Of a stretch of DNA of 64,000 bases, positions 8,820 through 17,715 are shown piece by piece. Below the pieces are notes generated by a model, which saw only the letters and a list, made by a program, of their open reading frames with translations, did no database searches and had not been told where the DNA came from. The translations under genes and the position numbers were made by a program. The stretch lies in NCBI RefSeq assembly GCF_031457955.1, contig NZ_JAVDXN010000004.1:310001-374000 (forward strand), given 5' to 3'. The DNA comes from Mixta sp031457955 (GTDB lineage: Bacteria > Pseudomonadota > Gammaproteobacteria > Enterobacterales > Enterobacteriaceae). Within the stretch, counting starts at the first letter, position 1; each line of letters opens with the position of its first letter.

Positions 8820-9545
8820 TCAGGCGCGTTCACCTTTGATACTCACCGGCCCTAACGGATAAGGCACGTTGTGCTGCTTAACCCATTCCAGGAAGCTGGC
8901 GCGTGCGCCAGGAAAGCCGATGGCGATCCAGGCTTTCATGCCTTTGTTGCCGCCATACATCGGATCGGAAAGGTAGCCATGTTTGGTATCGGAAATCAGC
9001 TGGCTGAAAAAGTGTGAAGGCTTCATGTTCTCTTCGCCCAGGCTGGCGAAGTCGATGCCATCTTTTTGCAGATGGGTCAGCACGTCATCTTTTTGCTGCT
9101 GTGTTAGCTGATGGAAAGGCTTCTGATAAGTGTTTTTGCACCATTTATCGATCAGGGGGATCGCAATCTTATAGAGTTGCTGCGGACGGTAAGGAATTTG
9201 ATAGCCCATGGTGGCGGGCGCATGGGCGTTAAACGGCCCCTGCATATAGATTTCTTCGCCCATATCGCCATGAAGCTGCTGGTCGATAAACACCGGAACG
9301 TTGGTTTCTAACGCGCCGGGGGCTTTGCCTTCGCCGCCAGCTGGAATCAGGCTGTCGGTGGCGGCCAAAATAAACTGCCACTCATCAGCCTTGAAAAAGA
9401 TGGGTTTGTAGGCGTCTAATTCGGGGGCGGCCATTTCAGCGGCCTGTGCTGCGGTAAGTCCTTTGAAGATCATGTCACTTAAGGGTAAAGCGACGAGCGC
9501 GCCGAGTAGAAACTTACGGCGGGATGTTTCTTTATTGAACAACAT
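8820..9545 (-). CDS. Gluconate 2-dehydrogenase subunit 3 (Tat-exported small subunit)
   Basis: 241 residues. A twin-arginine signal is clear: TSRRKFLLGALVALPLS at residues 8-24, followed by an AQAA cleavage region. The remainder matches the gluconate 2-dehydrogenase subunit 3 family, including the block WQFILAATDSLIPAGGEGK and the C-terminal MYGGNKGMKAWIAIGFPGA. In this family the small subunit carries the folded flavoprotein through the Tat pathway. It is the first gene of the operon, with 43 bases to the flavoprotein gene and an AT-rich promoter region upstream. Confidence 0.92.
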   Translation of the reverse strand: MLFNKETSRRKFLLGALVALPLSDMIFKGLTAAQAAEMAAPELDAYKPIFFKADEWQFILAATDSLIPAGGEGKAPGALETNVPVFIDQQLHGDMGEEIYMQGPFNAHAPATMGYQIPYRPQQLYKIAIPLIDKWCKNTYQKPFHQLTQQQKDDVLTHLQKDGIDFASLGEENMKPSHFFSQLISDTKHGYLSDPMYGGNKGMKAWIAIGFPGARASFLEWVKQHNVPYPLGPVSIKGERA

Positions 9546-9744
9546 AGCCCTGAATATCTCACGTAAAGTTAAAAAAATGGTTCTGTTTTTTATCTTTGTT
9601 TAGTTTATGTTTATTTATTAACTAGATATAGACATAACTAAGTTGCCTAATATTAACATGTGCAACAAAATAATTAACAGTGAAACTTATATTTCCGTTG
9701 ATGATCGGTCGGATATTCCAATAATTATTGGTGCTAAAAGCAAA
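9546..9744. promoter_or_regulatory. AT-rich promoter region of the gluconate dehydrogenase operon
   Basis: This stretch is strongly AT-rich compared with the flanking genes and lies upstream of the minus-strand dehydrogenase operon and beyond the gorA terminator. An inverted repeat GTTGC / GCAAC with a 15-base spacer (9642-9666) could be an operator. No clear -35/-10 pair or known regulator box is claimed. Confidence 0.4.
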
Positions 9745-9776
9745 AAAGGCCAAATACCTTAAGGTATCTGGCCTTT
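9745..9776 (-). terminator. Terminator of gorA
   Basis: A 14-bp stem AAAGGCCAAATACC / GGTATCTGGCCTTT (one mismatch) with a TTAA loop; on the minus strand it is followed by TTTTTTGC. It lies 38 bases after the gorA stop. Confidence 0.88.
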
Positions 9777-9813
9777 AATACGCTGTTTTTACAGCGTTAT
9801 TTATTGATGGCGC

Positions 9814-11166
9814 TTAGCGCATGGTGACGAACTCTTCCGATGCCGTCGGGTGAATCGCAACGGTGTTATCGAAGTCTTTTTTGGTCGCGCCCATTTTCAG
9901 CGCTACCGCGAAGCCCTGTAACATCTCATCCATGCCGAAGCCGATGCCGTGAATGCCAACGATTTTTTCTTCCGGTCCGACGCAAACCAGCTTCATGCGG
10001 CACGGCTGACGATGCTGCGTAACAGCGGTATACATGGCGGTAAAGGAGGATTTATACACTTTTACCGCGTCATCGCCATACTGCTCGCGCGCCTGCGGTT
10101 CGCTCAGGCCCACGGTGCCAATCGGCGGGTGGCTGAATACCACGGTCGGAATATTGCTGTAATCCAGATGCTCGTCGGGCTTGTTGTTAAACAGGCGCTC
10201 GGAAAGACGACGACCCGCCGCCACCGCGACCGGCGTCAACTCCACCGCGCCAGTGTTATCGCCCACGGCGTAGAGGCCGGAAACGCTGGTGTTCTGGAAT
10301 TTATCAACCGTGATATAGCCTTTTTCATTCAGCGCCACGCCGGTTGCCGCCAGGTTCAGGTTATCGGTCGCCGGTTCGCGGCCGATGGCCCAGATCAGGC
10401 AATCAACGGTTTGCTCTTTGCCGTTTTCCAGCTGTAGCGTCAGGCTGCCGTCGCTGTTTTTCACCACTGCTTTCGGCACCGACTGCGTATGCAGCGTCGG
10501 GCCTTCGGCGTTCATCACTTCGACCAGCGTTTCGCTCAGCAGCGGATCGAACTGGCGCAGCGGCGCATCTTTACGCACAAACAGGTGGGTTTCAGAACCC
10601 AGCGCATTCAGCACGCCCGCAATCTCAACCGCAATATAACCTGCGCCAACCACGGCGGTGCGCTTCGGCATATCGTCCAGCTCAAAGAAGCCGTCGGAGT
10701 TGATGCCATATTCCGCGCCTGGGATGGTCGGCTGTACCGGACGTCCGCCGGTAGCGATCAGAATATGATCGGCGGTGATTTTCTCGCCGTTAACCTCAAC
10801 GGTATGCGCGTCGACGAAACGAGCGAAACCTTTAATCACATCAACGTTGTTTTTGCCCAGCACCGTTTCGTATGAGGTATGGATACGATCGATATAAGCC
10901 GTGCGGTTTTTTACCACCGTCTGCCAGCTGAAGTTATTTACGGTGGTATCGAAACCGTAATCGGGGCCGTAGTTATGAATCGCTTCAGCAATTTGAGCCG
11001 CATGCCACATCACTTTTTTCGGCACGCAGCCGACGTTCACGCACGTGCCGCCCAGCTCTTTCGCTTCGATTAGGGCGCACTTCTGCCCGTACATCGCCGC
11101 ACGGTTAATGGATGCGATACCGCCGCTACCGCCGCCAATAGCGAGATAATCATAATGTCGGGTCAT
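9814..11166 (-). CDS. gorA: Glutathione-disulfide reductase
   Basis: 450 residues, the same length as E. coli Gor. The N-terminal FAD motif GGGSGGIASINRAAMYG is followed by the redox-active disulfide GGTCVNVGCVPKK (Cys42, Cys47). A second Rossmann fold (VVGAGYIAVEIAGVLNALGS) binds NADPH, and the C-terminal dimer interface carries the catalytic His-Glu pair in AIHPTASEEFVTMR. It reduces glutathione disulfide in the cytoplasm using NADPH. TGGAG lies at a proper distance from the ATG. It ends in a strong terminator; the next gene upstream, rtcB, is co-oriented with a gap of about 100 bases. Confidence 0.98.
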   Translation of the reverse strand: MTRHYDYLAIGGGSGGIASINRAAMYGQKCALIEAKELGGTCVNVGCVPKKVMWHAAQIAEAIHNYGPDYGFDTTVNNFSWQTVVKNRTAYIDRIHTSYETVLGKNNVDVIKGFARFVDAHTVEVNGEKITADHILIATGGRPVQPTIPGAEYGINSDGFFELDDMPKRTAVVGAGYIAVEIAGVLNALGSETHLFVRKDAPLRQFDPLLSETLVEVMNAEGPTLHTQSVPKAVVKNSDGSLTLQLENGKEQTVDCLIWAIGREPATDNLNLAATGVALNEKGYITVDKFQNTSVSGLYAVGDNTGAVELTPVAVAAGRRLSERLFNNKPDEHLDYSNIPTVVFSHPPIGTVGLSEPQAREQYGDDAVKVYKSSFTAMYTAVTQHRQPCRMKLVCVGPEEKIVGIHGIGFGMDEMLQGFAVALKMGATKKDFDNTVAIHPTASEEFVTMR

Positions 11167-11269
11167 TGAGCGAACTCCAAAAGTAAGAAAAGAAAACTGG
11201 CGTAAGTGTACCGTTACTCAGCGTTTTCCCGCAAAGTTTGCGCCTATGATTGTAACAGGAGCTGTCTTT

Positions 11270-12493
11270 TTAACCTTTTACGCAAACAACCTGACGCAGC
11301 GTATGCACGATTTCCACCAGCGAAGACTGCGCTGCCATCACCGCATCGATATCTTTATAGGCCATGAGGATTTCATCAATCACGTCGCTATCTTTACGGC
11401 ACTCGACATGGGCGGTGGCGCGCTGCTGGTCGGCAACGGTAAAACGTTTTTTGGCGGCGGCGCGGCTCATGGTGCGTCCCGCGCCGTGACTGCATGAGCA
11501 GAAGCTTTCTTCGTTGCCCAGTCCGCGCACGATAAAGCTTTTGGCACCCATCGAGCCAGGAATGATCCCCATCTCGCCGCGCTGAGCCGATACCGCGCCT
11601 TTACGGGTGACCAACACCTGTTCGCCAAAATGTTTCTCGCGCTGTACATAGTTATGGTGGCAGTTAACGGCTTCGGCCGTGGCGCTGAACGGCTTAACGA
11701 TCTCTTTTGAGAGCGCCGCCAGCACCTGCTGCATCATCACTTCACGGTTATGACGCGCATAATCCTGCGCCCAGCCGACCGCCTCAATATAATCGTTAAA
11801 ATGCGGGCTGCCCTCGGCAAACCAGGCTAAATCACGATCCGGCAGGTTGGCGATATGGCGGCGCATATCCTGCTGCGCCAGTTGAATAAACAGCGTGCCG
11901 ATCGCGTTGCCTACGCCGCGTGAGCCGCTATGCAACATCACCCAGACCCGATCCGCTTCGTCCAGGCACAGCTCAATGAAATGGTTGCCGGTGCCGAGCG
12001 TGCCGAGATGGGCATAGTTATTGGTTTTCAGCAGGGACGGATATTTATTGGTAATACGTTTAAAACCGGACTGCAGGCTGGCCCAGTGCTGATCCACAAT
12101 ATCCGGGGCGCGCTGCCACGCACCTTTATCATTGCCGGAGCGGTTGCTGGTGCGCCCGTGCGGCACCGCACGTTCAATCGCGTTGCGGATGCCGTACAGA
12201 TTATCCGGCAGGTCGCCTGCGGCTAGCGAGGTGCGTACCGCAATCATGCCGCAGCCAATATCGACGCCGACCGCCGCCGGAATAATCGCGCCGCGCGTGG
12301 GGATAACGCTGCCGATAGTCGATCCTTTACCTAAATGAACATCGGGCATCACCGCCAGATGTTTAAAAATAAACGGCATTTTCGCCGTATTGAGTAATTG
12401 ATCGCGCGCTTCCGGCTCAACCGGGACGCCATTGGTCCACATTTTCACCGGCGCGCTGTTGGGCGCAGATAAGGTTTGGTATTGCGATTTCAT
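11270..12493 (-). CDS. rtcB: RNA-splicing ligase RtcB
   Basis: 407 residues, near-identical in layout to E. coli RtcB. Visible blocks are VMPDVHLGKGSTIGSVIPT, GVDIGCGM (metal-binding Cys), LGTLGTGNHFIEL, NCHHNYV and CSCSHGAGR (guanylylated-His region), and the conserved C-terminus LRQVVCVKG. The enzyme joins 2',3'-cyclic phosphate or 3'-phosphate ends to 5'-OH ends with GTP and Mn2+. AAGGAA precedes the ATG. In E. coli it is followed by rtcA and faced by the sigma-54 activator gene rtcR; neither is present here, and I see no TGGCA/TTGC sigma-54 promoter upstream. Confidence 0.96.
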   Translation of the reverse strand: MKSQYQTLSAPNSAPVKMWTNGVPVEPEARDQLLNTAKMPFIFKHLAVMPDVHLGKGSTIGSVIPTRGAIIPAAVGVDIGCGMIAVRTSLAAGDLPDNLYGIRNAIERAVPHGRTSNRSGNDKGAWQRAPDIVDQHWASLQSGFKRITNKYPSLLKTNNYAHLGTLGTGNHFIELCLDEADRVWVMLHSGSRGVGNAIGTLFIQLAQQDMRRHIANLPDRDLAWFAEGSPHFNDYIEAVGWAQDYARHNREVMMQQVLAALSKEIVKPFSATAEAVNCHHNYVQREKHFGEQVLVTRKGAVSAQRGEMGIIPGSMGAKSFIVRGLGNEESFCSCSHGAGRTMSRAAAKKRFTVADQQRATAHVECRKDSDVIDEILMAYKDIDAVMAAQSSLVEIVHTLRQVVCVKG

Positions 12494-12742
12494 GATCGGT
12501 TTCCTTCTGGGCGGCGTTGGCGACGGCGATCCGGGAGGGCTTCCGGGCCTGCCAACGGCGGCGGGAAGCGCGTGCGCTTAATCTGGAGTATGAATGACCG
12601 TGCGTTGTCCGCAAGATCAAATGCAGGTACGCTTTGATGACGACGCCAGACAAGGAATCGTTGCCAGCCGATCGGCTGCGTCAACACCGTGCCCGTTTCG
12701 GGCTGTGCTGGGAAGCCCTTTAACATCAACAAGGTTCATCCT

Positions 12743-13654
12743 ATGCAACTGACTTTTCTTGGCACCAGCGCCGGAACGCCAAGCCTGCACCGCAACGTTA
12801 GCGCTGTTGCGCTGACGCTATCGCGTCGGGGCGAATACTGGCTGTTTGACTGCGGCGAAGCGACGCAGCATCAGTTTATGCGTAGCGCGCTCAAGCCCGG
12901 CAAGCTGGATAAAATTTTTATTACGCATCTGCACGGCGACCATATTTTCGGCCTGCCCGGATTACTGACCAGCCGCTCCATGGGCGGTATCAGCGAGCCA
13001 CTGACGATCTACGGGCCGACAGGGCTGAAAACCTTTATTGAGACCACCCTCAGCCTGAGCGGATCCTTTGTCACTTATCCGCTGGAGGTGATTGAGATCG
13101 AAGCGGGCGAACTGTTTGATGATGGCAAATTCAAAGTTACTGCGTATCCGCTGAATCATGTTCTGCCCTGTTTTGGCTATCGTATTGAGGAGCATGACAA
13201 ACCCGGCTTTCTCGACGCGCAGCGGCTTAAGGCGGATAACGTACCGCGCGGCCCCTGGTTTCAGCAGCTCAAGCAGGGCGCAAGCGTGACGCTGGAAGAT
13301 GGACGCGTGATTAACGGACGCGATTACCTCGGCCCCGCGACGCCGGGCAGAAAGCTGGCGATTTTTGGCGATACCGCGCCGGTGGCGACTGCGCTGGCGC
13401 TGGCGGCAGATGTGGATGTCATGGTGCATGAAGCGACGCTGGAGGCGGCGATGGAGGAGAAAGCCAACGGGCGCGGCCACTCAACCACCGTGCAGGCGGC
13501 CACCGTCGCCAGAGACGCGCGCGCGAAGCGTTTTATCGCCACGCATTTTAGCTCACGCTATCGCTTTGAGGATATGCCGCGGCTGCTGGCGGAGTGTCAG
13601 ACAATATTTCCCGCCACCGAAATGGCGCGCGATTTCGCGGTATTTACGCTGTAG
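12743..13654 (+). CDS. rbn: Ribonuclease BN / RNase Z
   Basis: 303 residues from the internal ATG at 12743, which begins with the conserved MQLTFLGTSAGTPS; the open frame extends 18 codons upstream without similarity. The metallo-beta-lactamase metal motif HLHGDHIFGLPG lies at about residues 64-75, and further ligands are seen in FGDTAP and in the C-terminal THFSSRY. It is a zinc phosphodiesterase that matures tRNA 3' ends. It is transcribed divergently from rtcB and converges on rlmJ. In E. coli rbn (elaC) is not beside gor, so this placement is lineage-specific. Confidence 0.95.
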   Translation: MQLTFLGTSAGTPSLHRNVSAVALTLSRRGEYWLFDCGEATQHQFMRSALKPGKLDKIFITHLHGDHIFGLPGLLTSRSMGGISEPLTIYGPTGLKTFIETTLSLSGSFVTYPLEVIEIEAGELFDDGKFKVTAYPLNHVLPCFGYRIEEHDKPGFLDAQRLKADNVPRGPWFQQLKQGASVTLEDGRVINGRDYLGPATPGRKLAIFGDTAPVATALALAADVDVMVHEATLEAAMEEKANGRGHSTTVQAATVARDARAKRFIATHFSSRYRFEDMPRLLAECQTIFPATEMARDFAVFTL

Positions 13655-13659
13655 TCACA

Positions 13660-13687
13660 GGGCATCCGGCCTGTAAGCCCGATGCCC
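13660..13687. terminator. Stem-loop between convergent rbn and rlmJ
   Basis: GGGCATC / GATGCCC with additional internal pairing lies 6 bases after the rbn stop. No T-run follows on either strand, so it may be a weak or Rho-assisted terminator. Confidence 0.4.
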
Positions 13688-13720
13688 GATTGCGCGTAAA
13701 CCAGTAAAACAGCGGCTGGC

Positions 13721-14563
13721 TTATTCCGGCACGATCCAGTTAACGCTGGTGTGGCCGGTGCCAGCCGGAACCAGCACGCGGTGCAGCCAGGGCAGCAGGT
13801 CACGCATCTGCTGTTCCAGCTTCCACGGCGGGTTGATCACGATCATGCCGGATCCGGTCATGCCGAAACGATCGCTGTCCGGGCGTACCGCCAGCTCAAT
13901 CTGCAAAATGCGGCGGATGCCGGTTGCTTCCAGATCGTGGATCATGCGCTTGATCTGCTGACGCAGCACAACCGGATACCAGAGCGCGAACACGCCGGTG
14001 CCGAAACGGCGATAGCCTTCTTCAATCCCTTTTACCACCGCCTGATAGTCACTTTTCATTTCATAAGGCGGATCGATCAGAATCAAGCCGCGACGCGACG
14101 GCGGCGGCAGCTTCGCTTTAAGCTGCTGATAGCCATCGGCGCGTGCCAGACGGGCGCGGCTGTCTTTTTGAAACTCGCTGCGCAGCAAAGGGAAATCGCT
14201 GGAATGCAGCTCCGTCAGCTCCAGCTTGTCGTCTTCACGCAGCAGGTGGCGGGCAATCAGCGGCGAGCCTGGGTAATAGCGCAGGTTCGGCCCGCGGTTA
14301 AGCGCTTTTACGCAGCTGATATAGGGCGCCAGCGCTTCCGGCAGATCGTCCTGCTGCCAGATGCGGGCAATGCCTTCCAGATATTCACCGGTACGCTCTG
14401 CATGTTCGCCGCTCAGTAAATAACGGCCTGCGCCAGCGTGCGTATCAAGATAAAGAAACGGTTTTTCTTTTTCTTTAAGCGCGGAGATGATCAGGCTTTG
14501 TACGGTGTGCTTCAGCACATCCGCATGGTTGCCAGCGTGAAAACTGTGACGGTAACTAAGCAT
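13721..14563 (-). CDS. rlmJ: 23S rRNA (adenine(2030)-N6)-methyltransferase
   Basis: 280 residues, the family length. It opens with the signature MLSYRHSFHAGNHADVLKH and contains LDTHAGAGRY (SAM binding), the catalytic LIDPPYE tetrapeptide region (DPPY, N6-adenine methyltransferase motif IV) and the C-terminal INPPWKLEQQM block. It methylates A2030 of 23S rRNA. In E. coli it sits between gor and prlC, as it does here with insertions on both sides. Confidence 0.97.
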   Translation of the reverse strand: MLSYRHSFHAGNHADVLKHTVQSLIISALKEKEKPFLYLDTHAGAGRYLLSGEHAERTGEYLEGIARIWQQDDLPEALAPYISCVKALNRGPNLRYYPGSPLIARHLLREDDKLELTELHSSDFPLLRSEFQKDSRARLARADGYQQLKAKLPPPSRRGLILIDPPYEMKSDYQAVVKGIEEGYRRFGTGVFALWYPVVLRQQIKRMIHDLEATGIRRILQIELAVRPDSDRFGMTGSGMIVINPPWKLEQQMRDLLPWLHRVLVPAGTGHTSVNWIVPE

Positions 14564-14601
14564 ATAAACAATGTATCCGGTGATGCCTGATGAAATGAGG
14601 C

Positions 14602-14624
14602 CGGAGCATGAACGCTCCGGCGGA
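14602..14624 (-). terminator. Weak terminator-like hairpin after the CPBP protease gene
   Basis: GCCGGAGC / GCTCCGGC hairpin between the stop of the CPBP gene and the rlmJ start; only scattered T residues follow on the minus strand, so termination would be partial. Confidence 0.4.
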
Positions 14625-14675
14625 AACTGTGGCTAGTATAGCTGGACGCCGCTAAAAATACTCGGCTCCGTGCGG

Positions 14676-15491
14676 TTAGCGTTGCAGCACGGGATAAGTG
14701 AACAACAGCAGGTGGGTCAGGTTAAAGGCGAAATGCACCAGCGTCGCGACCCACAGCCGGCCGCTCCATTGCCAGGCCAGGCCGTAAACCATGCCCGCCA
14801 GCGCCGCGAAGAAAATCAGCAGCGGCCCGCCAGCCGCGTGCGCCAGGCCAAAAACCAGCGCGGCAATCAGCAGAGCGGGCCAGCGCCCCAGCCACTGGCT
14901 CAGGCGCTGTTGCAGCCAGGCGCGGAACAGCGCCTCTTCCGCCAGCGATACAAAGAACAGGTTCGCCAGCATAAATTCGCCCAGCCATGCGGGCGCGTGC
15001 GGCTCAATGCGTAACCCGCCCGCCAACGTCGCCAGCAGCAGCAACGCCGGGATCGCGGCAATCAGCGTAGGCCAGGCGAAACGCCAGCGCGGCGCGGCGG
15101 CAGGCGCCTGCACCAGCGTCGGCAAACAGGCCAGCAGAACAAAGGGCACCAGCGCTTTATCCAGGTTGTAGTAAAATGTAAAAGGCGCGCTAAGCGGGCC
15201 CGCCTGCTGTTTTATCGCGACGGGCGTATTATGAAAGCCGGGAATAAGGTGCAGCATCAACGCCACCGCGCCCGCAACCAGCACGGCCTCCAGCACCGGC
15301 ATCAGACGCCGATGATACGCATAGTTTTTGCGGAGCCACGCCGTCAGCGCCAGGCCCAACAGCAGCAGCAGGCCGGGCCATTGCAGCGTCTGTTGCCAGA
15401 GCGCCAGCGCCAGCGTAAGCAGCAGCAGCGGTTTGACGGCGGGCCGAAAAAACAGCAACGCCAGCAGCGCCGCCGCCAGTAAATACCACAT
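14676..15491 (-). CDS. CPBP-family intramembrane glutamic endopeptidase
   Basis: 271 residues, very hydrophobic, with about eight predicted membrane segments and an N-terminus rich in Leu/Ala. The three CPBP (CAAX protease and bacteriocin-processing, Rce1-like) motifs are intact: EEALFRAWLQ (EExxxR), FGLAHAAGG (FxxxH) and HFAFNL (HxxxN). Family members cleave membrane or peptide substrates, and some give bacteriocin self-immunity; no peptide precursor gene is visible next to it. It is inserted between rlmJ and prlC, which are adjacent in E. coli, and is divergent from prlC. Confidence 0.88.
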   Translation of the reverse strand: MWYLLAAALLALLFFRPAVKPLLLLTLALALWQQTLQWPGLLLLLGLALTAWLRKNYAYHRRLMPVLEAVLVAGAVALMLHLIPGFHNTPVAIKQQAGPLSAPFTFYYNLDKALVPFVLLACLPTLVQAPAAAPRWRFAWPTLIAAIPALLLLATLAGGLRIEPHAPAWLGEFMLANLFFVSLAEEALFRAWLQQRLSQWLGRWPALLIAALVFGLAHAAGGPLLIFFAALAGMVYGLAWQWSGRLWVATLVHFAFNLTHLLLFTYPVLQR

Positions 15492-15664
15492 GATTTTCTC
15501 TTCCTTAAGCAGCAGAAATCGACAGGGCAGAGACTATAACAAACCGATCGGGTCAGATCTGTACCACCAAAGCATCAGCCGCCCCATTGATTTTCCGACG
15601 GCTTAACCGCATGTTAGTCATATTGCGCCCGTGCGCGCCCACATCAAACTTAAAGGACTGCGCG

Positions 15665-17707
15665 ATGACCAATCCATTATTGACGCCATTCTCTCTTCCG
15701 CCTTTCTCTGCCATTCAGCCGGAACATGTGGTGCCCGCCGTTGAGCAGGCGCTGGCGGCATGCCGTGAAACGGTAGAAAAAGTCGTGGCTCAGGGAGCGC
15801 CCTACAGCTGGGAAAACCTGTGCCAGCCGCTAGCAGAAGTGGACGATCGTCTGGGCCGTATTTTCTCGCCGGTCAGCCATCTTAACTCAGTAAAAAACAG
15901 CCCGGAGCTGCGTCAGGCATACGAACAGACGCTGCCGCTGCTTTCTGAATACAGCACCTGGGTAGGGCAGCATGAAGGGCTGTATCAGGCGTATCGCAAC
16001 CTGAAAGAGGGCGATAACTACGCACAGCTGAGCCTGGAGCGGAAAAAAGCGGTGGATAATGCGCTGCGCGATTTTGAACTGTCGGGCATCGGCCTGCCGA
16101 AAGAGAAACAGCAGCGTTACGGTGAAATCGCCGCGCGTCTGTCAGAGCTGGGCTCGACCTACAGCAACAACGTGCTGGACGCGACCATGGGCTGGAGCAA
16201 ATTAATCACCGACGAAAGCGCGCTGGCCGGTATGCCGGAAAGCGCGCTGGCGGCGGCTAAAGCGCAGGCGGAAGCCAAAGGTCAGTCAGGCTGGCTGCTG
16301 ACGCTGGATATTCCCAGCTATCTGCCGGTGATGACCTACTGCGACAATCAGGCGCTGCGTGAAGAGATGTATCGCGCTTACGCGACGCGCGCCTCCGATC
16401 AGGGGCCGCACGCCGGACAGTGGGACAACGGCCCGATTATGGCGGAAGAGCTGGCGTTGCGTCACGAGCTGGCGCAGCTGCTGGGCTTTGATTCTTACGC
16501 ACATAAATCGCTGGCAACCAAAATGGCGCAGAACCCGGCGCAGGTGATCGATTTCCTGAACGATCTGGCGCAGCGCGCGCGGCCGCAGGCGCAGAAAGAG
16601 CTGGAGCAGCTGCGCGCCTTTGCCAAACAGCAGCACGGTATTGATGAGCTGCAGCCGTGGGATATCACCTATTACGGCGAGAAGCAGAAGCAGCACCTGT
16701 ACGCCATCAGCGATGAGCAGCTGCGTCCTTACTTCCCGGAAGAACGCGCGGTTAACGGCCTGTTTGAGGTAGTAAAACGCATCTATGGCATCAGCGCCAA
16801 AGAGCGTAAAGATGTCGATGTCTGGCATCAGGACGTGCGCTTCTTCGATCTGTTTGATGAAAGCGGCGAGCTGCGCGGCAGTTTCTATCTTGATCTCTAT
16901 GCGCGTGAAAACAAACGCGGCGGCGCCTGGATGGATGACTGCGTTGGCATGATGCGCAAAGCGGACGGCAGCCTGCAAAAGCCGGTTGCCTATCTGACCT
17001 GTAACTTTAACCGTCCGGTCAACGGCAAACCGGCGCTGTTTACCCATGATGAAGTGACCACGCTGTTCCATGAGTTCGGTCACGGCCTGCATCATATGCT
17101 GACGCGTGTGGATGTCCCGGGCGTTTCCGGTATCAGCGGGGTGCCGTGGGATGCGGTCGAGCTGCCGAGCCAGTTTATGGAAAACTGGTGCTGGGAGCCG
17201 GAAGCGCTGGCGTTTATTTCCGGTCATTACGAGACCGGCGAGCCGCTGCCGCAGGAACTGTTAGACAAAATGCTGGCGGCGAAAAACTACCAGGCGGCGT
17301 TGTTTATTCTGCGTCAGCTGGAGTTCGGCCTGTTCGATTTCCGTCTGCATACTGAATTCGATCCGGCGAAGGGCGCGCAGATTCTGGAAACGCTGGCCGA
17401 AGTGAAAAAACGCGTAGCAGTGGTGCCAAGCCCGGCCTGGGGCCGTTTCCCGCACGCCTTCAGCCATATTTTCGCTGGCGGCTATGCTGCGGGCTACTAC
17501 AGCTATCTGTGGGCGGATGTGCTGGCGGCGGATGCATATTCTCGCTTTGAAGAGGAAGGCATTTTTAACCGCGAAACCGGGCAGTCGTTCCTGGATAACA
17601 TCCTGACGCGTGGCGGTTCCGAAGAGCCGATGGAGCTGTTCAAACGCTTCCGTGGTCGCGAGCCTCAGCTGGATGCGATGCTGGAACATTACGGTATTCA
17701 GGGATAA
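15665..17707 (+). CDS. prlC: Oligopeptidase A
   Basis: 680 residues from the ATG at 15665, the E. coli PrlC length; AAAGGA precedes this start and the 26 upstream codons of the open frame look non-coding. The M3-family zinc motif FHEFGHGLHH is at about residues 466-475. It is a cytoplasmic metallopeptidase that degrades short peptides and cleaved signal peptides. rsmJ follows after 8 bases, so the two are an operon as in E. coli. Confidence 0.98.
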   Translation: MTNPLLTPFSLPPFSAIQPEHVVPAVEQALAACRETVEKVVAQGAPYSWENLCQPLAEVDDRLGRIFSPVSHLNSVKNSPELRQAYEQTLPLLSEYSTWVGQHEGLYQAYRNLKEGDNYAQLSLERKKAVDNALRDFELSGIGLPKEKQQRYGEIAARLSELGSTYSNNVLDATMGWSKLITDESALAGMPESALAAAKAQAEAKGQSGWLLTLDIPSYLPVMTYCDNQALREEMYRAYATRASDQGPHAGQWDNGPIMAEELALRHELAQLLGFDSYAHKSLATKMAQNPAQVIDFLNDLAQRARPQAQKELEQLRAFAKQQHGIDELQPWDITYYGEKQKQHLYAISDEQLRPYFPEERAVNGLFEVVKRIYGISAKERKDVDVWHQDVRFFDLFDESGELRGSFYLDLYARENKRGGAWMDDCVGMMRKADGSLQKPVAYLTCNFNRPVNGKPALFTHDEVTTLFHEFGHGLHHMLTRVDVPGVSGISGVPWDAVELPSQFMENWCWEPEALAFISGHYETGEPLPQELLDKMLAAKNYQAALFILRQLEFGLFDFRLHTEFDPAKGAQILETLAEVKKRVAVVPSPAWGRFPHAFSHIFAGGYAAGYYSYLWADVLAADAYSRFEEEGIFNRETGQSFLDNILTRGGSEEPMELFKRFRGREPQLDAMLEHYGIQG

Positions 17708-17715
17708 CCTCAGGC

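Noticed and set aside
12490..12732. 80-codon minus-strand frame upstream of rtcB, considered as a PrfH or regulator fragment
   Set aside because: No similarity to release factors or RtcR; it spans the divergent rtcB-rbn promoter region and overlaps the rtcB start.
12590..12740. Short plus-strand frames with CTGGAG upstream, before rbn
   Set aside because: The candidates end after about 15 or 50 codons without recognisable content, and the downstream rbn has its own ribosome site.
16286..17227. 313-codon minus-strand open frame inside prlC
   Set aside because: Long antisense frame caused by high-GC codon use in a well-conserved peptidase gene.
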